A DNA stretch of 64,000 nt from NCBI GenBank assembly GCA_002633005.1, contig NMRA01000299.1:248001-312000 (forward strand). Reading direction: 5' to 3'. The stretch comes from Phoronis australis. Its lineage: Eukaryota; Phoronida; Phoronidae. Both the position numbers and the translations under genes were made by a program. Of this stretch, positions 11,422 through 23,387 are shown in pieces; within the stretch, counting starts at the first letter, position 1; each line of letters opens with the position of its first letter. The notes beneath the pieces were generated by a model. The model saw only the letters and a program-made list of their open reading frames with translations, was not told where the DNA came from and searched no databases.

Positions 11422-11869
11422 CTATAATAAAAACACATGAAAGTAAGTTTTGTACAACAGAAATTCTAACTTAATTTTGTTTCCAAGTACAGAATAAACT
11501 GATTTGAATTGACTTCTTGCCAGTCAGTAAGTACAAACAAAGTACTAACTATAAAGCAAATGCAAGGGACCCTCAGTCTCAGGATGCATGATTTGTAACC
11601 AAACAAACATAATTTCACACTGTAATGTGTGATATTAAGCTTGATTAACCAACTTTCAGGAACTTACGTAAAGTATAAAGAAAGCCTAAACTGTCACCAG
11701 GATACACGACATGACCCAAAACCAATGTCACCTGTACTTTTGAGGATCTATAGTACAGACACAGACAATTGTCACTAGGAGTGCCACAGACGTGTGACCC
11801 ATAACAAAATAAACAATCAGATTTTCTCATTTTAATAAGAACAAAAACATCTGCTTAATTTCATAATGA

Positions 11870-13020
11870 CCCTTAAAGCGGCTTGGCGGATAGAAAGACT
11901 ATGCCAAAAACAGACATTGCTAAATAATTATGGTAATTAGGGGGTGCAGAATGTATTGAATCTGATCAAAGATGGATGGCGTTGTCTCTTTAATAGAAAA
12001 CTATTCACCAAATTCAATGAATATTATCCAGGAATTTGGAAGATACAGAGGCATAGCCCACCAAAAAAGGAAAATCTAATTTGCCACGAGGGAACACTAC
12101 AGTTTGAGTGTCAGACGTGATCCAAAATCAATGCCAGCCGTACTCTCAAATGAAATCCATATACCAATCACATAAAGTTCCATCAGGGGCCTGGCAGATA
12201 TTGAGGAACAGGCAAAAAACAAACTATGGGGCAACCCAGCAATTAGACTCATCCAAAAATCAATGTCAGCCAAGCTCATGAAAATGACCACTAGGGATGA
12301 AAACAGTTTGAACCCACCTGAAAATGAGAATGCGTTGTTACGCATGACTGAACCATAAATGGTATGCTTTTGTTTACCAGTGTCAAACCTGCCTGAAAAT
12401 GGGAAAGTGTCGCTGTCTCCCTAATAAAAATCTATCCACAAAATTTTATGAAAACTTGTTAAGGAACTCGAAAAAATAGAAGCAAAAATAGAAAATGAAA
12501 TTTCCCAAGGAGTACCAGCTGTAGTTGGATCCATTTGAGAAAGTGATCTTGCAGTTATCATGGAATACAGTCTAGCAAATAAATGAAATTTCACAATGAT
12601 CTTGCAAGAGCATAGGATATAATAGCTATGAATGCAAAAAAAGAAAAACTGCCACCATCAATCAATGTCAGCCATGCTCTTGTTAGTAGGAACACATCTG
12701 CAACTTTCGAAAATGATCCTTAAAGCAGCTTGGCAGATACAGGATGCAGATACCAAAAAACAGACTCAAAAATAATAAAAATGGTCACAGAATGTGTAGA
12801 ACGTGTGCCAAATGGGAATGCATATGTCTTCTTGATAACAGAAGCCTATCAAGTAAATTCCCTGAAAATCTGTCGTGAAACTCCAAAGATACAGAGGCGT
12901 AAAAAAAATAAAATTGCCACCTAGGGCACAGCAGGAGTCAGATGAGTCCAAAAGTCGTAGTCATGTCACCAGCTTGCCATAGAGATGACTGTAATGTGAG
13001 ACGATAAAATAAATATACAT
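11870..13020 (+). repeat. Decayed three-beat repeat family copies
   Basis: Degraded family phrases recur at about 150-base spacing: CTTTAATAGAAAACTATTCACCAAATT near 11990, AATTTGCCACGAGGG near 12077, AAAATGGTCACAGAATGTG near 12778, GATACAGAGGCGTAAA near 12888 and AAATTGCCACCTAGGGCACAG near 12910. Start and terminal hairpin are not preserved. Confidence 0.6.
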
Positions 13021-14470
13021 GGGCCTTTTAAAAAATTATATATAAAAGTAACGTAACGTAAGGAGACAAAGTAATATGGAATAGGAAAACCCATGGAAAC
13101 TACAAATTATCAGGACTGTTGCAGCTTAAAATAATTAATAATATCGTTTAAAATTCTGAAAACTGGGAGCAAGAATCGCACTTGCAATTGAAGTGACTTT
13201 ATTATCAATCCAAATGTCTGGATATAGGGTAGTCAATGCAAAAGTCTCTTGGAATTGATATGCATAACAATCACCGCAAGCTGACTTCCAAACTGCACAA
13301 TCAACATTATATGTCAACCTATTTGTTACCAATGTCGCACTACCCCACATCATGTTGCGGCCCCATTTTCATCCTGCCCCCACCCCTAATCACCACAACA
13401 CAGACCGAGGTATTAACATGCGATTATGGAACAAGAATAGCATAACACTGGCGCTACCTGGAAGCACTATTATAGTGCAAAAAGCATGGTAAATCTGAGA
13501 AAAACGTGAAACTTGACATTGATTAGGCAATAATAAAATATTTTGCAGTCCAAAATTCTGATAAGGCAAAGCATTTAATCAAACATCAAATGAAGTGGTA
13601 CTCGTTTTCAGATACCAGGTATGTGGGTGAATGTTTACATGGCTTGAATTAGTTCCCCTCACTGGTTGGGCACCAGAGGAAGGTGGCTCAAATGGCTACA
13701 AAACAGAAGTGCTCCAGCAAAATGGCTTGAAATGACATGCTACGCACTTCACTAAGGCCATATTTAATCTGGCAACTGTAAAGCATATTTTTTGCACTAA
13801 GTGGAAAATAGCCTAAGAAACATACCAGGACCGTTAAAGTAAGCCTTGTTACAGACTAACATGCATTACCTACTTCCTTTACAAAACTCATATATTGCAG
13901 GCTTTGCCTACCATAATTATCAGGTAAGTGTAAGGCCTGTTGCACAAGCAGAAATACTTGTGTTGTTCTGCAATAATCCCCAATATAATACAACATATTA
14001 TGTGAACAATGTATACAGACTATTAAAAACAATTTTGTAATCAAATAGTATAGCCAAGCTCAATCCACTTAATGTCAGTAACAGATAGAATTGGTATTGT
14101 ACGCTCACAAAGGGTGTGTATTTGTTGTCACTTGAATGTTGTTGAAAAAGAAATTCAATTTTTATGATTGTGTCCTGTACGTAACGATCCTCATCAAAAA
14201 TTCAAACGTCCTATCAGAAAATAATATCATTGACAGTGTAATTTGTAAACATAATGAAAACAACCAATATAAAAGAGTTCAGGAACCAGAGTGTAAATTT
14301 TTATTAAAATCTCAAGACAAACAGGAATCAATTGTTCAATGTAAAATATGTGTAAATCATTATTTATATATTATACTTTATTATATAGGCCAGTGGCCTT
14401 ATTACTTGAAATAAACTGATAAATCTTAACTGTTCTCTCATTTTGCTCCCTATTATCTTACAGTACTTAC
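13021..14470. other. Intron sequence, nothing recognised
   Basis: AT-rich sequence with short frames only. No family or RNA gene is recognisable. Confidence 0.5.
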
Positions 14471-14576
14471 CTCCCCTGAAGGCGTGATCACAATGTTGTG
14501 AATGATTGGTTGAAAATGTTGAAAGTTCTTGAACAATTTTCCAAAGACTTTCTGCTTTTCGATTGGCATGGATGTT
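14471..14576 (-). CDS. Host gene exon: Roc-to-COR connecting segment
   Basis: 106 bases, entered in phase 2 and left in phase 0, between acceptor AAATTTTCAG and donor GTAAGTACTG. It completes the lysine codon split from 21191 and reads TSMPIEKQKVFGKLFKNF, then IIHNIVITPSGE. No motif is diagnostic by itself. Its place, its phase match on both sides and the absence of stops support it. It would be the last strand and linker of the Roc-like domain. Confidence 0.78.
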
Positions 14577-15198
14577 CTGAAAATTTGCAATTTAAGCACA
14601 ATAACTCAGAAATAAGTGACAAGAGCAACAAAAAGCATTGACAAGCGGCCAGTGTGAGTATTGCAAATGGCAAATATATAAAGGATGCCCATTTTTTACA
14701 CTTAGACTAAACCAGACTTTTAACTTGATCAATATAGATAATGCCACAAAGAAAACTAAAAAATGACCACCACAGGGCACAGTAGCAGTTGGATTCTTAC
14801 AATAATCACTTTCAACTTAATACAAATTCATCAGCCTAGATGATTCATCAAGTGATTTGACAAACAGGGAAGAGGGTCCTTCTCACACACACCATACATA
14901 GTAAACAATAGTTCATACAAGTCATGAGAATCCAAACAATTCAAAATGATGTTTGGAGCAGGAAACCTTACTCAAGGGTTCAGCAGTGTGGTCTAGTGGA
15001 ATTTGAACACACAATCTTTAAATTGGAACGCCGTAACTCTAGTGCTGTTTTTAATCAAAAATGCTGAATTCCAAAATACTTCAAGCTTTCAGGAACAATT
15101 CGTGAAGACGTGAGATAAATGTGATTAAAACCCACTGGCAGTCAAAATTCAAGGAATTGTGGTAACATTCAAATCCCATTGGACAATGAAGCCCATAC

Positions 15199-17788
15199 TA
15201 CCATAAACATTCGGGTTAACGCACTGGGCGGTTAAATTGGCGAACCCAAAAAAATCAGGAGTGGGCGGTTAACCAGACATGGGCGCTTAAACGTGAAATT
15301 TCAAGAAATCACGGGTGGGCTGTTAACCGAACATGGGCGCTTATTACGACAGACAACCGGGGTTGGCGGTTAATCTTACCTCATGACCACAGTCCCCACG
15401 TATGGTTGGAACGCGTAACACTTTTCCGAGCTATATCGCCATATAGCCAAACGACAGTAAAAATGTCATAACAGCAGATGACCCCAACAAAGGTTCTGTT
15501 GCCTTCAGATTAATCATTTCAGTTAAATTTTCAAAATCGCTGAGTAATAGCCCGTGCCGTCTTGCGGTCTTGCTAGAGCTGTACCTGTAGAGCACAGACA
15601 ACCAGTGACTATGCAGCGCTCCATTTGGATTGCAACTATCCTCACTGACATGGTGACAGCGCAAAGTGCGTGCGTGCAAGCTTCACGTGCTGCATAGGTC
15701 ACAGCACAGTCACGTGATAGTTGTCAAGTTCTGAGTTAGAGAGCAGTTTTAAATTATTTGTAATTAAAGTTTGAAAAACTAATTCAGGTGTTTTTGTGTT
15801 TGGGATGTTTATGTTCGAGACTCGGTGATTCAATGACATTTTCAACGTAAGGTTCTGCGGCTGTTTTATTTTGACCGTCCAGCGGGGGTAGGCATAAATA
15901 GGCCAGTCGTCAATCAAAAGTTACCGCAAAGGCATTACTCAAAAAAAGTACTTTTAAAAGATTTCAATGTTAAAAACATACTAACACGGTGAATGGGATG
16001 AGTCTAATGAACCCGTGTAGTAGAGTCTGAGAAAGAAGTAGTTCATACACAAGTACCTACGTCGGTAAAAATAATTAGAAGACGAAGCCCCCCCATTATT
16101 CGCGTAACCGGCACCAGTGGTTTGTTCCAATGTTGCAAACAGGACTCAGCGCAAGGCATAACGAGCTGCAGGTCGCATTGGCGACCTGAATTTTGAAAAT
16201 GTGAGCTGGGATCTTGGTCATCTTGAATGTAGACGTAACATGCAACCTGAAATTTCCAATGTACGGACCACGGTATACATATGTGATAGAACATCACAAA
16301 ACAGCGATGTTTCTATTTTCTAAACGATCAACTTACCAAATTTTGTGGTGGATAAACACATTTTTATTTTACATGCAAGATTTCCAGGTTATCCTATTAT
16401 AATATCACCTACAATATTGTACTGCGACACTGTTCGGTCCCACTGTTGCGCGCAATGTCCCTGGAAACGATCGCGACTTGGAAATGTCGGCGAGTAATCG
16501 GCCTGTTTCAATATGCATCTCATTTTTATGGCAAAAGACAGCGGCAAACAAATTCTCAAGACCTTCTTTCCGGAGTTGAGCACGCGCATATGAGTCACGG
16601 GTCAATCACATATGCAGTCAAGGTAACTTGCACTCCAGAGCGTGGGAACTCACACGCGCAACACACAAAATTCGCACATCAAAAAACAACAGCGACAGTA
16701 CCAAGTATAAGAGTATAGCGGCTTGACTGTAGGTTTAAGCTGACTGGGTGTTTATTTGACACAGAACTTGGGCCTCCTGCTGTTTTAAAAAAAACAACGT
16801 ACCCCAAAACTGCGACGCGAAGTCTCAGTTCTGATAATTCGCAGCTCGATGTTCCCCAGGCCCTAGGGGTTCAGCCCCTCCCCACTGCTTCCAATTGACA
16901 TATCGCAAGCTCAGCCCCTTTGCGTAATGTCGACTAACAAACAATAAGTTTTACCTGGCAACGTGTTGTTTGTTGGGTTTAATGGCAGCTTGGAAATGAA
17001 GATGCGTCAAAAATGCTGTGTTCTAAATGGTGACTTAAGCCATCACTCAAAATCCTGACGATAGGTCAATTTTTAGTCAGTCTACGTCGTAGATATTTCA
17101 CACTCGAATGGGAAGGATTTTGTTCCGGCTGAAACTAGCCAATGAAGAAACGAAACTATTCGGAAGGGCTAAAAAGGTAGGTGGAAACAATATTCACAAA
17201 GTTAAGGGAATTCTTCAAAATCTGAGAGCTTCCCACCTAAAGCAAATTAGGAGTGTTGGCAAGACAACTGTCATGTTTTTCTGGCTTTATTTTTTTTGAA
17301 TATATGTTTTATCCAGAGCATTGCAGACGGAAACTTAACGCGGCAGACGGCATCACTGAAATCATAGGTAATTTGAAGCCGGCAGGATTCTTAGTTTTGC
17401 CAACATGGGAAGAAAACAAAGTGACAATTGAAAGAATTCAAGAAATTACATTTTGAAGCAAATCCAAGACCCGGGACAATAATTTCTTACTTGTAATATA
17501 ATTCACATTCCCAAACCACCGTCTCCGACGCAGTCATTGTATTCTTAATTATCAGCGATTTTTATCTAAAAATGGGTAATCGCGCGTTTCCTTAGCACTG
17601 GGCACGTAATCAGCAGTCTTCAAAAGTCGGGCATGGGCGCTTACCCGAGAGGTGGGCACTTAATTGGGAATCTTCAAAAATCGCAGAGGGGCGGTTAACC
17701 AAGCAGTGGGAGGCTAAATCGAAAATCCACCTAAAGTAAGGGATGGGTGGTTAAGTGAACATGGGCGTTAACCCGAACGTTTACGGTA
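15199..17788. mobile_element. 2.6 kb TIR element with GGGCGGTTAA subterminal arrays
   Basis: The left end TACCATAAACATTCGGGTTA pairs with the right end, which in reverse complement reads TACCGTAAACGTTCGGGTTA. Inside each end is an array of imperfect repeats built on GGGCGGTTAA / GGGCGCTTA / GGGCACTTAAT: left 15225-15380, right 17600-17775. A TA dinucleotide flanks a CCRTAAAC tip on both sides and could be the target duplication. The interior holds only short frames and no transposase I can recognise, so it is probably non-autonomous. The superfamily is not assigned. Confidence 0.72.
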
Positions 17789-18649
17789 TAATACACCCTG
17801 CACAAGGAAAGTGCACTGAATTAGTAGATAGGCAAAAAAATTCTTGCATCCATGGAACACAGCCCAGCTACAGTATTTTATGGTAGATAATAGAAGCACT
17901 CTGTGTTTCAAGCACCACATTCCAACACAGAACGTGTCATGCACCACATTACAACGCAGAGTGTAATTGAGATAGAACATTTAATCTGTACCAAAGTCCC
18001 GTACTTTTAAGGACAGATGGTTTAAAATCAATCTTAATATGCCTTCACCTATCTTGATGTAATGCTAGTTGAGGAAGGAGGTTAAGGGCAAAAATTGCGC
18101 TACTATCGAACACTTAATTCAAGAAAATATTCTCAGACAATCTTATGATGCTGCAAATCCAATGCTATTTCGTGAATCCGACTGGTTCATTTCGTCTATT
18201 TTATGCCATTTCGGTAAATCCAATATCAACTCAACAACTGCATTTTATCTATTTTATCCTTTATTGCAAACACACTGCTACTTCGTAAATTCAATCGTGT
18301 TCTGATGGTGAGACTTCAAAATCCAAAGGACATTCAGTTGATTATTCGGTGCAAACTTATTTTTGGTCAATATAGCATATCCTTTAACCATGTTCACTAT
18401 TTCAACATTCACACGCAATGTCAACTGAATACACAGTGTGCAATTAATAATTATCACAAAAACTAGGTCATGCAGGCGGATTCAACATAATAAATGGGTC
18501 AAGCTGGTGCACTGTAGTCCACTTCTAAGTAGTTCAACAGACTGTCAATGTCCTTGGGCTCCATGGAATACAAGATAGTTTAGATTGCACAATGCACCCA
18601 CCATTATATCATCACCAGAAACCATTAAGAATCTTATTGTAAACGAATC

Positions 18650-18960
18650 TGTGGAAAATTATGTGGTCTAAAAAAATTAACATGATCCCCAAACCAGCCT
18701 CATGGTTTGGTGGATTCTATGAAAGATTAATCGGTGTAATGAAATCAGCAATGAAGAAAGTGCTTGTCAAATCATGTGCAACACTGGATGAACTAGCCAC
18801 TGTGCTATCAGAAATAGAATCTGTGATCAACAACAGACCCCTAACATTATGTATCAACCTCACTCACTCCATCACATCTGATCCATGGACGGTTGACTTC
18901 AAAGTTACCCCGACAGTTTGCAGAACTTGAAGAAATTACAGATTTATATTCAAATTTTAA
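18650..18960 (+). pseudogene. BEL/Pao integrase fragment
   Basis: The frame 18661-18930 reads KPASWFGGFYERLIGVMKSA, then LDELATVLSEIESVINNRPL. This is the C-terminal part of the BEL/Pao integrase core (W-GGF-ERL-G ... E-x-E..-NxRPL, containing the last catalytic-region glutamate helix). Sequence after about 18930 loses similarity. The matching C-terminal piece resumes at about 20300, beyond an inserted repeat. The domain would have inserted the retrotransposon's cDNA. The copy is truncated at its 5' side and dead. Confidence 0.85.
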
Positions 18961-19001
18961 TGTACTACATGACTCCATGGCTTGAGTAGTGAAATATTTG
19001 A

Positions 19002-20300
19002 ACAAGAGCAACGCGGAGTGTTGAAATAAGCCCACGAATGCACTGCAAACGGTGGGCTTCTAAGGTGTTTATTTGTATCATAAAAATGGCCACTAGATAG
19101 TGCAAAATACTTTGAATCCATCAAAAACTGGAAAATGTCACTGTTTTTTAACAGAAAGCTATTTCCCACATTTCATGAAACTTTAGCATAACGGAAAAAA
19201 TGAAATTGCCATTGGGAGACAAAGATTCATCGGATCCGTCTGAAAGTTGTCGTCTTCCGTTGTCAACGTATTATAAATACACTTGCTAAATTTAATAAAC
19301 ATTCTGCCGAGGGCTTAGGAGATACAGCTAGGGGCGCAAAAAAAAATGCTACTAAGAGGCGCCACAGTAATTGAAGCCGGAAAATCATTGTCAACTGTCC
19401 TCTTCATAGCAAGAACATACATGCCAATTTTCACAATCATCTTTAGAGTGGTTCGGTTGATAAAGAGACGGACGCCAAAAACAAGACTTGAAAACAGTAA
19501 AAATAGCCACTAGGAAGCGCAAAATACCACGAATCCATCCAAAAACGGGAGGATGGCATCAACTCATTAATAGATGCCTATGAGCCAAATTTTATAGAAA
19601 TCCATCGACAACCTTTGAAGATACAGAGGTAAACGTAAAAATAATAAAATCACCACTAGGGGGCACACCTGTCATCCGATCTGCCCGAAACTTGTCGTCG
19701 TCCGTTGTCAACTTTATATTAACACATTAGCTACATTTAGTAAAGATCCTGTAGAGCGTTTAAGAGATACAGCCATGGTCACAAAAACAAACAAAACTGC
19801 CACTAGGAGGCGCCACAGTAGTCGAAGTCATCGGAAAATCATCGGCAACCGTCCTCTTCCCAGTAAGGACATACATACCAATTTTCGCAATCATCCTTAG
19901 AGTGGTTTGCTTGACAGAGGGGCGGATGCCAAAAAACGGCCACTAGATGGCGCAAAATGCCTCAAATCTATCCGAAAACAAGAGGATAGCGTCACCTCAT
20001 TAATAGATGCCTATGTGCCAAATTTCATGAAAATCAGTTGAGGATCTTTGAAGATACAGAGGCAAACGTAAAAAACTAAAATTGCCACTAGGGGGCACAG
20101 CGGTATTCGAGTCGGTCCGAACCTCTTTGCCCTCTGTCGTCAGCCCTATAGATACACACCTGCCAAATTTCAGTAAGATCCCGCAAGGGGTTTAGGAGAT
20201 ACAGCCGCGGACGCCGGACACCCAGATGCCCAGATGCCCAGACAGAGATGACGGCAATATGCAAACACATATAAACATGTGGGCGCATAATAAAAAGTGT
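19002..20300 (+). repeat. Three-beat repeat family, near-complete copy inside BEL remnant
   Basis: Starts ACAAGAGCAACGCGGAGTGT and ends at the hairpin GCAAACACATATAAACATGT followed by GGGCGCATAATAAAA (hairpin 20259-20288). Core motifs in cyclic order: 19086 (GGCCACTAGATAGTGC), 19210 (decayed), 19350 (CTACTAAGAGGCGCC), 19508, 19651 (ACCACTAGGGGGCAC), 19796 (TGCCACTAGGAGGCGCC), 19938 (GGCCACTAGATGGCGC) and 20082 (TGCCACTAGGGGGCAC). It lies exactly between two consecutive parts of a BEL/Pao protein, so it arrived by insertion. Confidence 0.88.
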
Positions 20301-20750
20301 ACACAGAATTTTGGACATAATGGAAAACTGAATAGTTTGGCATCACTAGGAGAGAGAGACATACTCAGTCTACAACATGTGGCACAACTCAGAAAAACCT
20401 TATTACCAAGAAAGATGCCGTGCTTATTCATTCGGACACTGGAAAATGTACCATCTGGCCTATGGGTATTGTGAAAGATTTGAATATTGGTGCTGATGGA
20501 TTTATATGTTCAGCAACCATCAATACAAAGTATAAATTGACAAATCAACCAATAACCAAACTGTACCAGCTGGAAGTAAACACTAACTTTATGAACAACA
20601 GTAACGTTGATTTTGCAATTTATCAAGAGCCTGTTAGAGGCTTAAACAGCAAGCAGCTCAATTCGCTATGGATAAAATCACACGATTATCCACTTAAGGC
20701 CAAGATGAACATTAAGGTTAATTGTATATCAAGCAGTGGCTTTGTGTAAT
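20300..20750 (+). pseudogene. BEL/Pao C-terminal domain fragment
   Basis: Reads RRERH near 20350, then DAVLIHSDTGKCTIWPMGIV and TNQPITKLYQLEV. This is the pattern of the domain after the integrase in BEL/Pao polyproteins (LRERH ... VLI.DD..PR..W..G.V ... RP..KLYPLE). It follows the integrase piece at 18661 in the same orientation, split by the 1.3 kb repeat. A frame change lies near 20420. Confidence 0.82.
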
Positions 20751-21190
20751 TCATGCATAATCATAAGAGTTCTTTGTATACTTGTGGTATATTTTAATTT
20801 GATGTTTGATATTTTGAGTGCAACATCACTGTGACCGTGAATTGACTTTATGAAACATGACTGAATTTACGAAGTAGCATGATTGTATTTGCCATAAAGG
20901 ATATAACAGATAAAATTAATGTGAAGTTGTTGTAATGAGTTAACATTAGATTCATGAAATGGCATAAAATAGATGAAATGAAGCAGTTGAGTAGACATCG
21001 GATTCATGACATAGCATGATTGGATTTGTAGCATCATATTTTCTTCAATTGAGTGTCTGATAGCAGCAACGTTTGCCCTTTGGGTCACCCATACAATGCC
21101 TCTTCAAACATACATTTTCTTAGGCACTCAGATCACACTCATTAAATGAATGTATGATACAACACGGATGTGGTAACAGAAAGGACTCAC
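20751..21190. other. Intron sequence, nothing recognised
   Basis: AT-rich. A short line (ATGCATGATTGTATTTG-like) appears twice, near 20870 and 21010, without a clear family. Confidence 0.4.
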
Positions 21191-21339
21191 TTGTTAACCA
21201 ACTCGTTATGAATTTTCTGTCTGCTTGGATTGTCCAGATACTGTGACATCTGTTCATGAATGCGCTTACACATGACATCTGAGTCAGATTTCTGGGATTG
21301 GGTGGTCACTCCGACTAGCAGAAAAGCAAGACTGTCATG
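21191..21339 (-). CDS. Host gene exon: degenerate Roc domain, part 3
   Basis: 149 bases, phase 0 in and phase 2 out, acceptor TTTTTTTTAG and donor GTGAGTCC. The peptide begins HDSLAFLLVGVTTQSQKSDS and continues with MCKRIHEQMSQYL. In Roc domains this region is the 'hydrophobic strand - VGTHxD' G4 loop followed by a helix. Here the strand and the VG remain, but the Thr/Asn-x-x-Asp specificity motif is replaced by VTTQ. That points to lost guanine recognition. It joins in frame to 21951-22070 and 14471-14576. Confidence 0.82.
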
Positions 21340-21950
21340 CTAAAAAAAACAACAGCTCAAAAGTCACATAGTATGTTCCTATTCTTGTTTATCAATTTCA
21401 GGGCTACGAGTTTATGAACACACCAGTGAAATAAGTAAAAAATCTTAGAAACGTGTCTGATCAGACTAAAACAAACTTACCTAGACCATCAAAACGCAGT
21501 TAAAAGCAAAAAGGTTCACTTGGAAGTTCAGTTCTAAAAAAGTCCCCTTATCTAATTACAAAGTTAACTTCGGTTGCTGAAAACATGTACTTAATTTCAA
21601 CAACATGGCATCTCTTTGTCGGTTTTTAACATAATTTCATTTCAATATTATACCAGTACTGTATTTTAAAAACAGTTAGTACTCAGTTTTTCTTGTTGTT
21701 AGCAAAAATGACTTTTCATACACTACTTGCAACTTAAAATCCGTTGCAAACTACAGATATTGGGTACAGTCACACATAAAATACCTGCAAAAGCACTTTA
21801 AATCATGGGTTCAAAGAGGGTTTAATTTTTTTCATGTCAGCTATCAAAAAGAATGGATTTTGATTTTCCAACACAGCTACTGAAAGAATTAGAGGTATGC
21901 CATACAACTAAAGCAACTGATCAAAACATGTAGCAATACAAAGTACTTAC
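21340..21950. other. Intron, nothing recognised
   Basis: A single 611-base intron between two Roc-like exons, AT-rich with no repeat family identified. Confidence 0.5.
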
Positions 21951-22070
21951 TTTACTAGCCAAGTTGATAACTCTGGTAGAGAGCTGGGACACATTTGTTT
22001 CAAAGTCCAGGTCAGCATCATACGGCAGGACACAGAGACAGCAGTTGGACATAAACAGTGGTGACAATGC
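21951..22070 (-). CDS. Host gene exon: degenerate Roc domain, part 2
   Basis: Exactly 120 bases (40 codons), phase 0 at both ends, acceptor TTTTATTTCAG and donor GTAAGTACT. It encodes ALSPLFMSNCCLCVLPYDAD, then QLSTRVINLASK. This matches the Roc pattern 'xxLFxxxxALYLLVFDL' (the strand after switch II) followed by a helix. The usual D-x-x-G of switch II would lie at the end of the preceding exon (NVFKCPS) and is not preserved. Confidence 0.82.
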
Positions 22071-22299
22071 CTGAAATAAAACTCTGAAGTGTAAGCACTC
22101 AGTGGTTTTAAGTTTGGGGTGCATTCCGAGAGCTTACAGATTCGCAAGAGACTTGTGGCAAGAAATCTTCATTCACTGAATGGAAAATGTGAATTTTGTC
22201 CCATAATTCAAAACACTCCAGCCTTGTCAAGCAATCATTTCAGTGGCAGCCATTTGTAAGTTCAATCTCGAGGTTATTCAAAAACACTGCTTTTCTTTG

Positions 22300-22600
22300 A
22301 GAGGTTTGGTTGATAGAGAGCTACCCGATGAAAACAAATGGTAAGAGATAAAAACTATATCCTAAATCTTAGAGATCAAAGAATACGTCAAAGGTATCCA
22401 AGCATAGGCTCATGTGTTCTCCATATGTATGTACCGAATTCCACAAAGATGTTATGAAGAACTAGTAGATATTGACTAAGACACAAAAAATTGCCACTAG
22501 GAAGCACATTAATTTCCAATCTCAATTAAAATCGACAGCAGCATTTGTTGTCTCCTCAGGGCTCGGAAGATCATGGCAGAAATATGCACTGGACTACTAC
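22300..22600 (+). repeat. Decayed three-beat repeat fragment
   Basis: Contains GAGGTTTGGTTGATAGAGAG near 22300, AATTCCACAAAGATGTTATGAAG near 22438 and AAAATTGCCACTAGGAAGCACA near 22489, all family phrases in family order. Confidence 0.6.
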
Positions 22601-22955
22601 ATAAGCCCTCTAGTTGGATACCATGTGGTCTGTAACCGATCAACTGCATGACTGCCTTCTAGAATTTCACAAGGAATTTGGTTGATCAGTTCTGTAACGC
22701 GCCAGCAGTTCATCAACATACTTATTGGATCCTGCTACGTTCAGTATGCAAGTGCAACACTAACTTTGTGCCTAAGAAAGCTCAGATAAGAAAGGATGTC
22801 AACCCTCACCAAGGGATTCACACAAACTCCTGATGTTGGAGTGTGCACCATGACAATTTTAAAGTTGCAGTGTGTACCCAAACATACTGCTTACAATCAA
22901 ACAATATGATGCTTAATAAGCCTTCAGTTGTTAATTCAAAAAAAAAACCAGTCAG

Positions 22956-23115
22956 ACATATCTGAAGAGGATATTGTAGCATAATGTACATATCTGAAGA
23001 GGATATTGTAGCATAATGTACATATCTGAAGAGGATATTGTAGCATAATGTACATATCTGAAGAGGATATTGTAGCATAATGTACATATCTGAAGAGGAT
23101 ATTGTAGCATAATGT
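22956..23115. repeat. Tandem repeat, five exact-length 32-base units
   Basis: Five consecutive units starting ACATATCTGAAGAGGATATT and ending GTAGCATAATGT span 160 bases with essentially no differences. No spacers, so it is a minisatellite and not a CRISPR array. It lies in the intron between the host exons at 21951 and 23388. Confidence 0.95.
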
Positions 23116-23387
23116 ACAGTAAAAAGACACTCTTTCCAGACGAAAGGAATACAAAGCGCCGAAGTGGGTCAGTTTTGAATAATTGTCTTTCTTGCATGTC
23201 TGACGGAACTCAAATTTCAATTTTGCTGAGCACAGTTGGTCGGTGGCACCACTGGATATACTATATTGTTATTCCAAGGGCCATTTTCATGTAACTTTTC
23301 CAAACAAGTCTTAAATTCTATACATACACCTATGTGCAATGTTCCATGGAGTGTAGTTTCATAGACTAAACAAATCATTTGACTCAC

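Noticed and set aside
13232-13446. tRNA or other small structured RNA genes in intergenic-looking stretches
   Set aside because: No A-box/B-box pair with a matching cloverleaf could be seen here or elsewhere in the window by eye.
19002-20300. Helitron assignment for the three-beat repeat
   Set aside because: It has a 3' hairpin, but no TC start, no CTRR end and no AT insertion context could be shown.
22956-23115. CRISPR-like array
   Set aside because: Units are directly adjacent with no spacers, and the DNA is eukaryotic intron.
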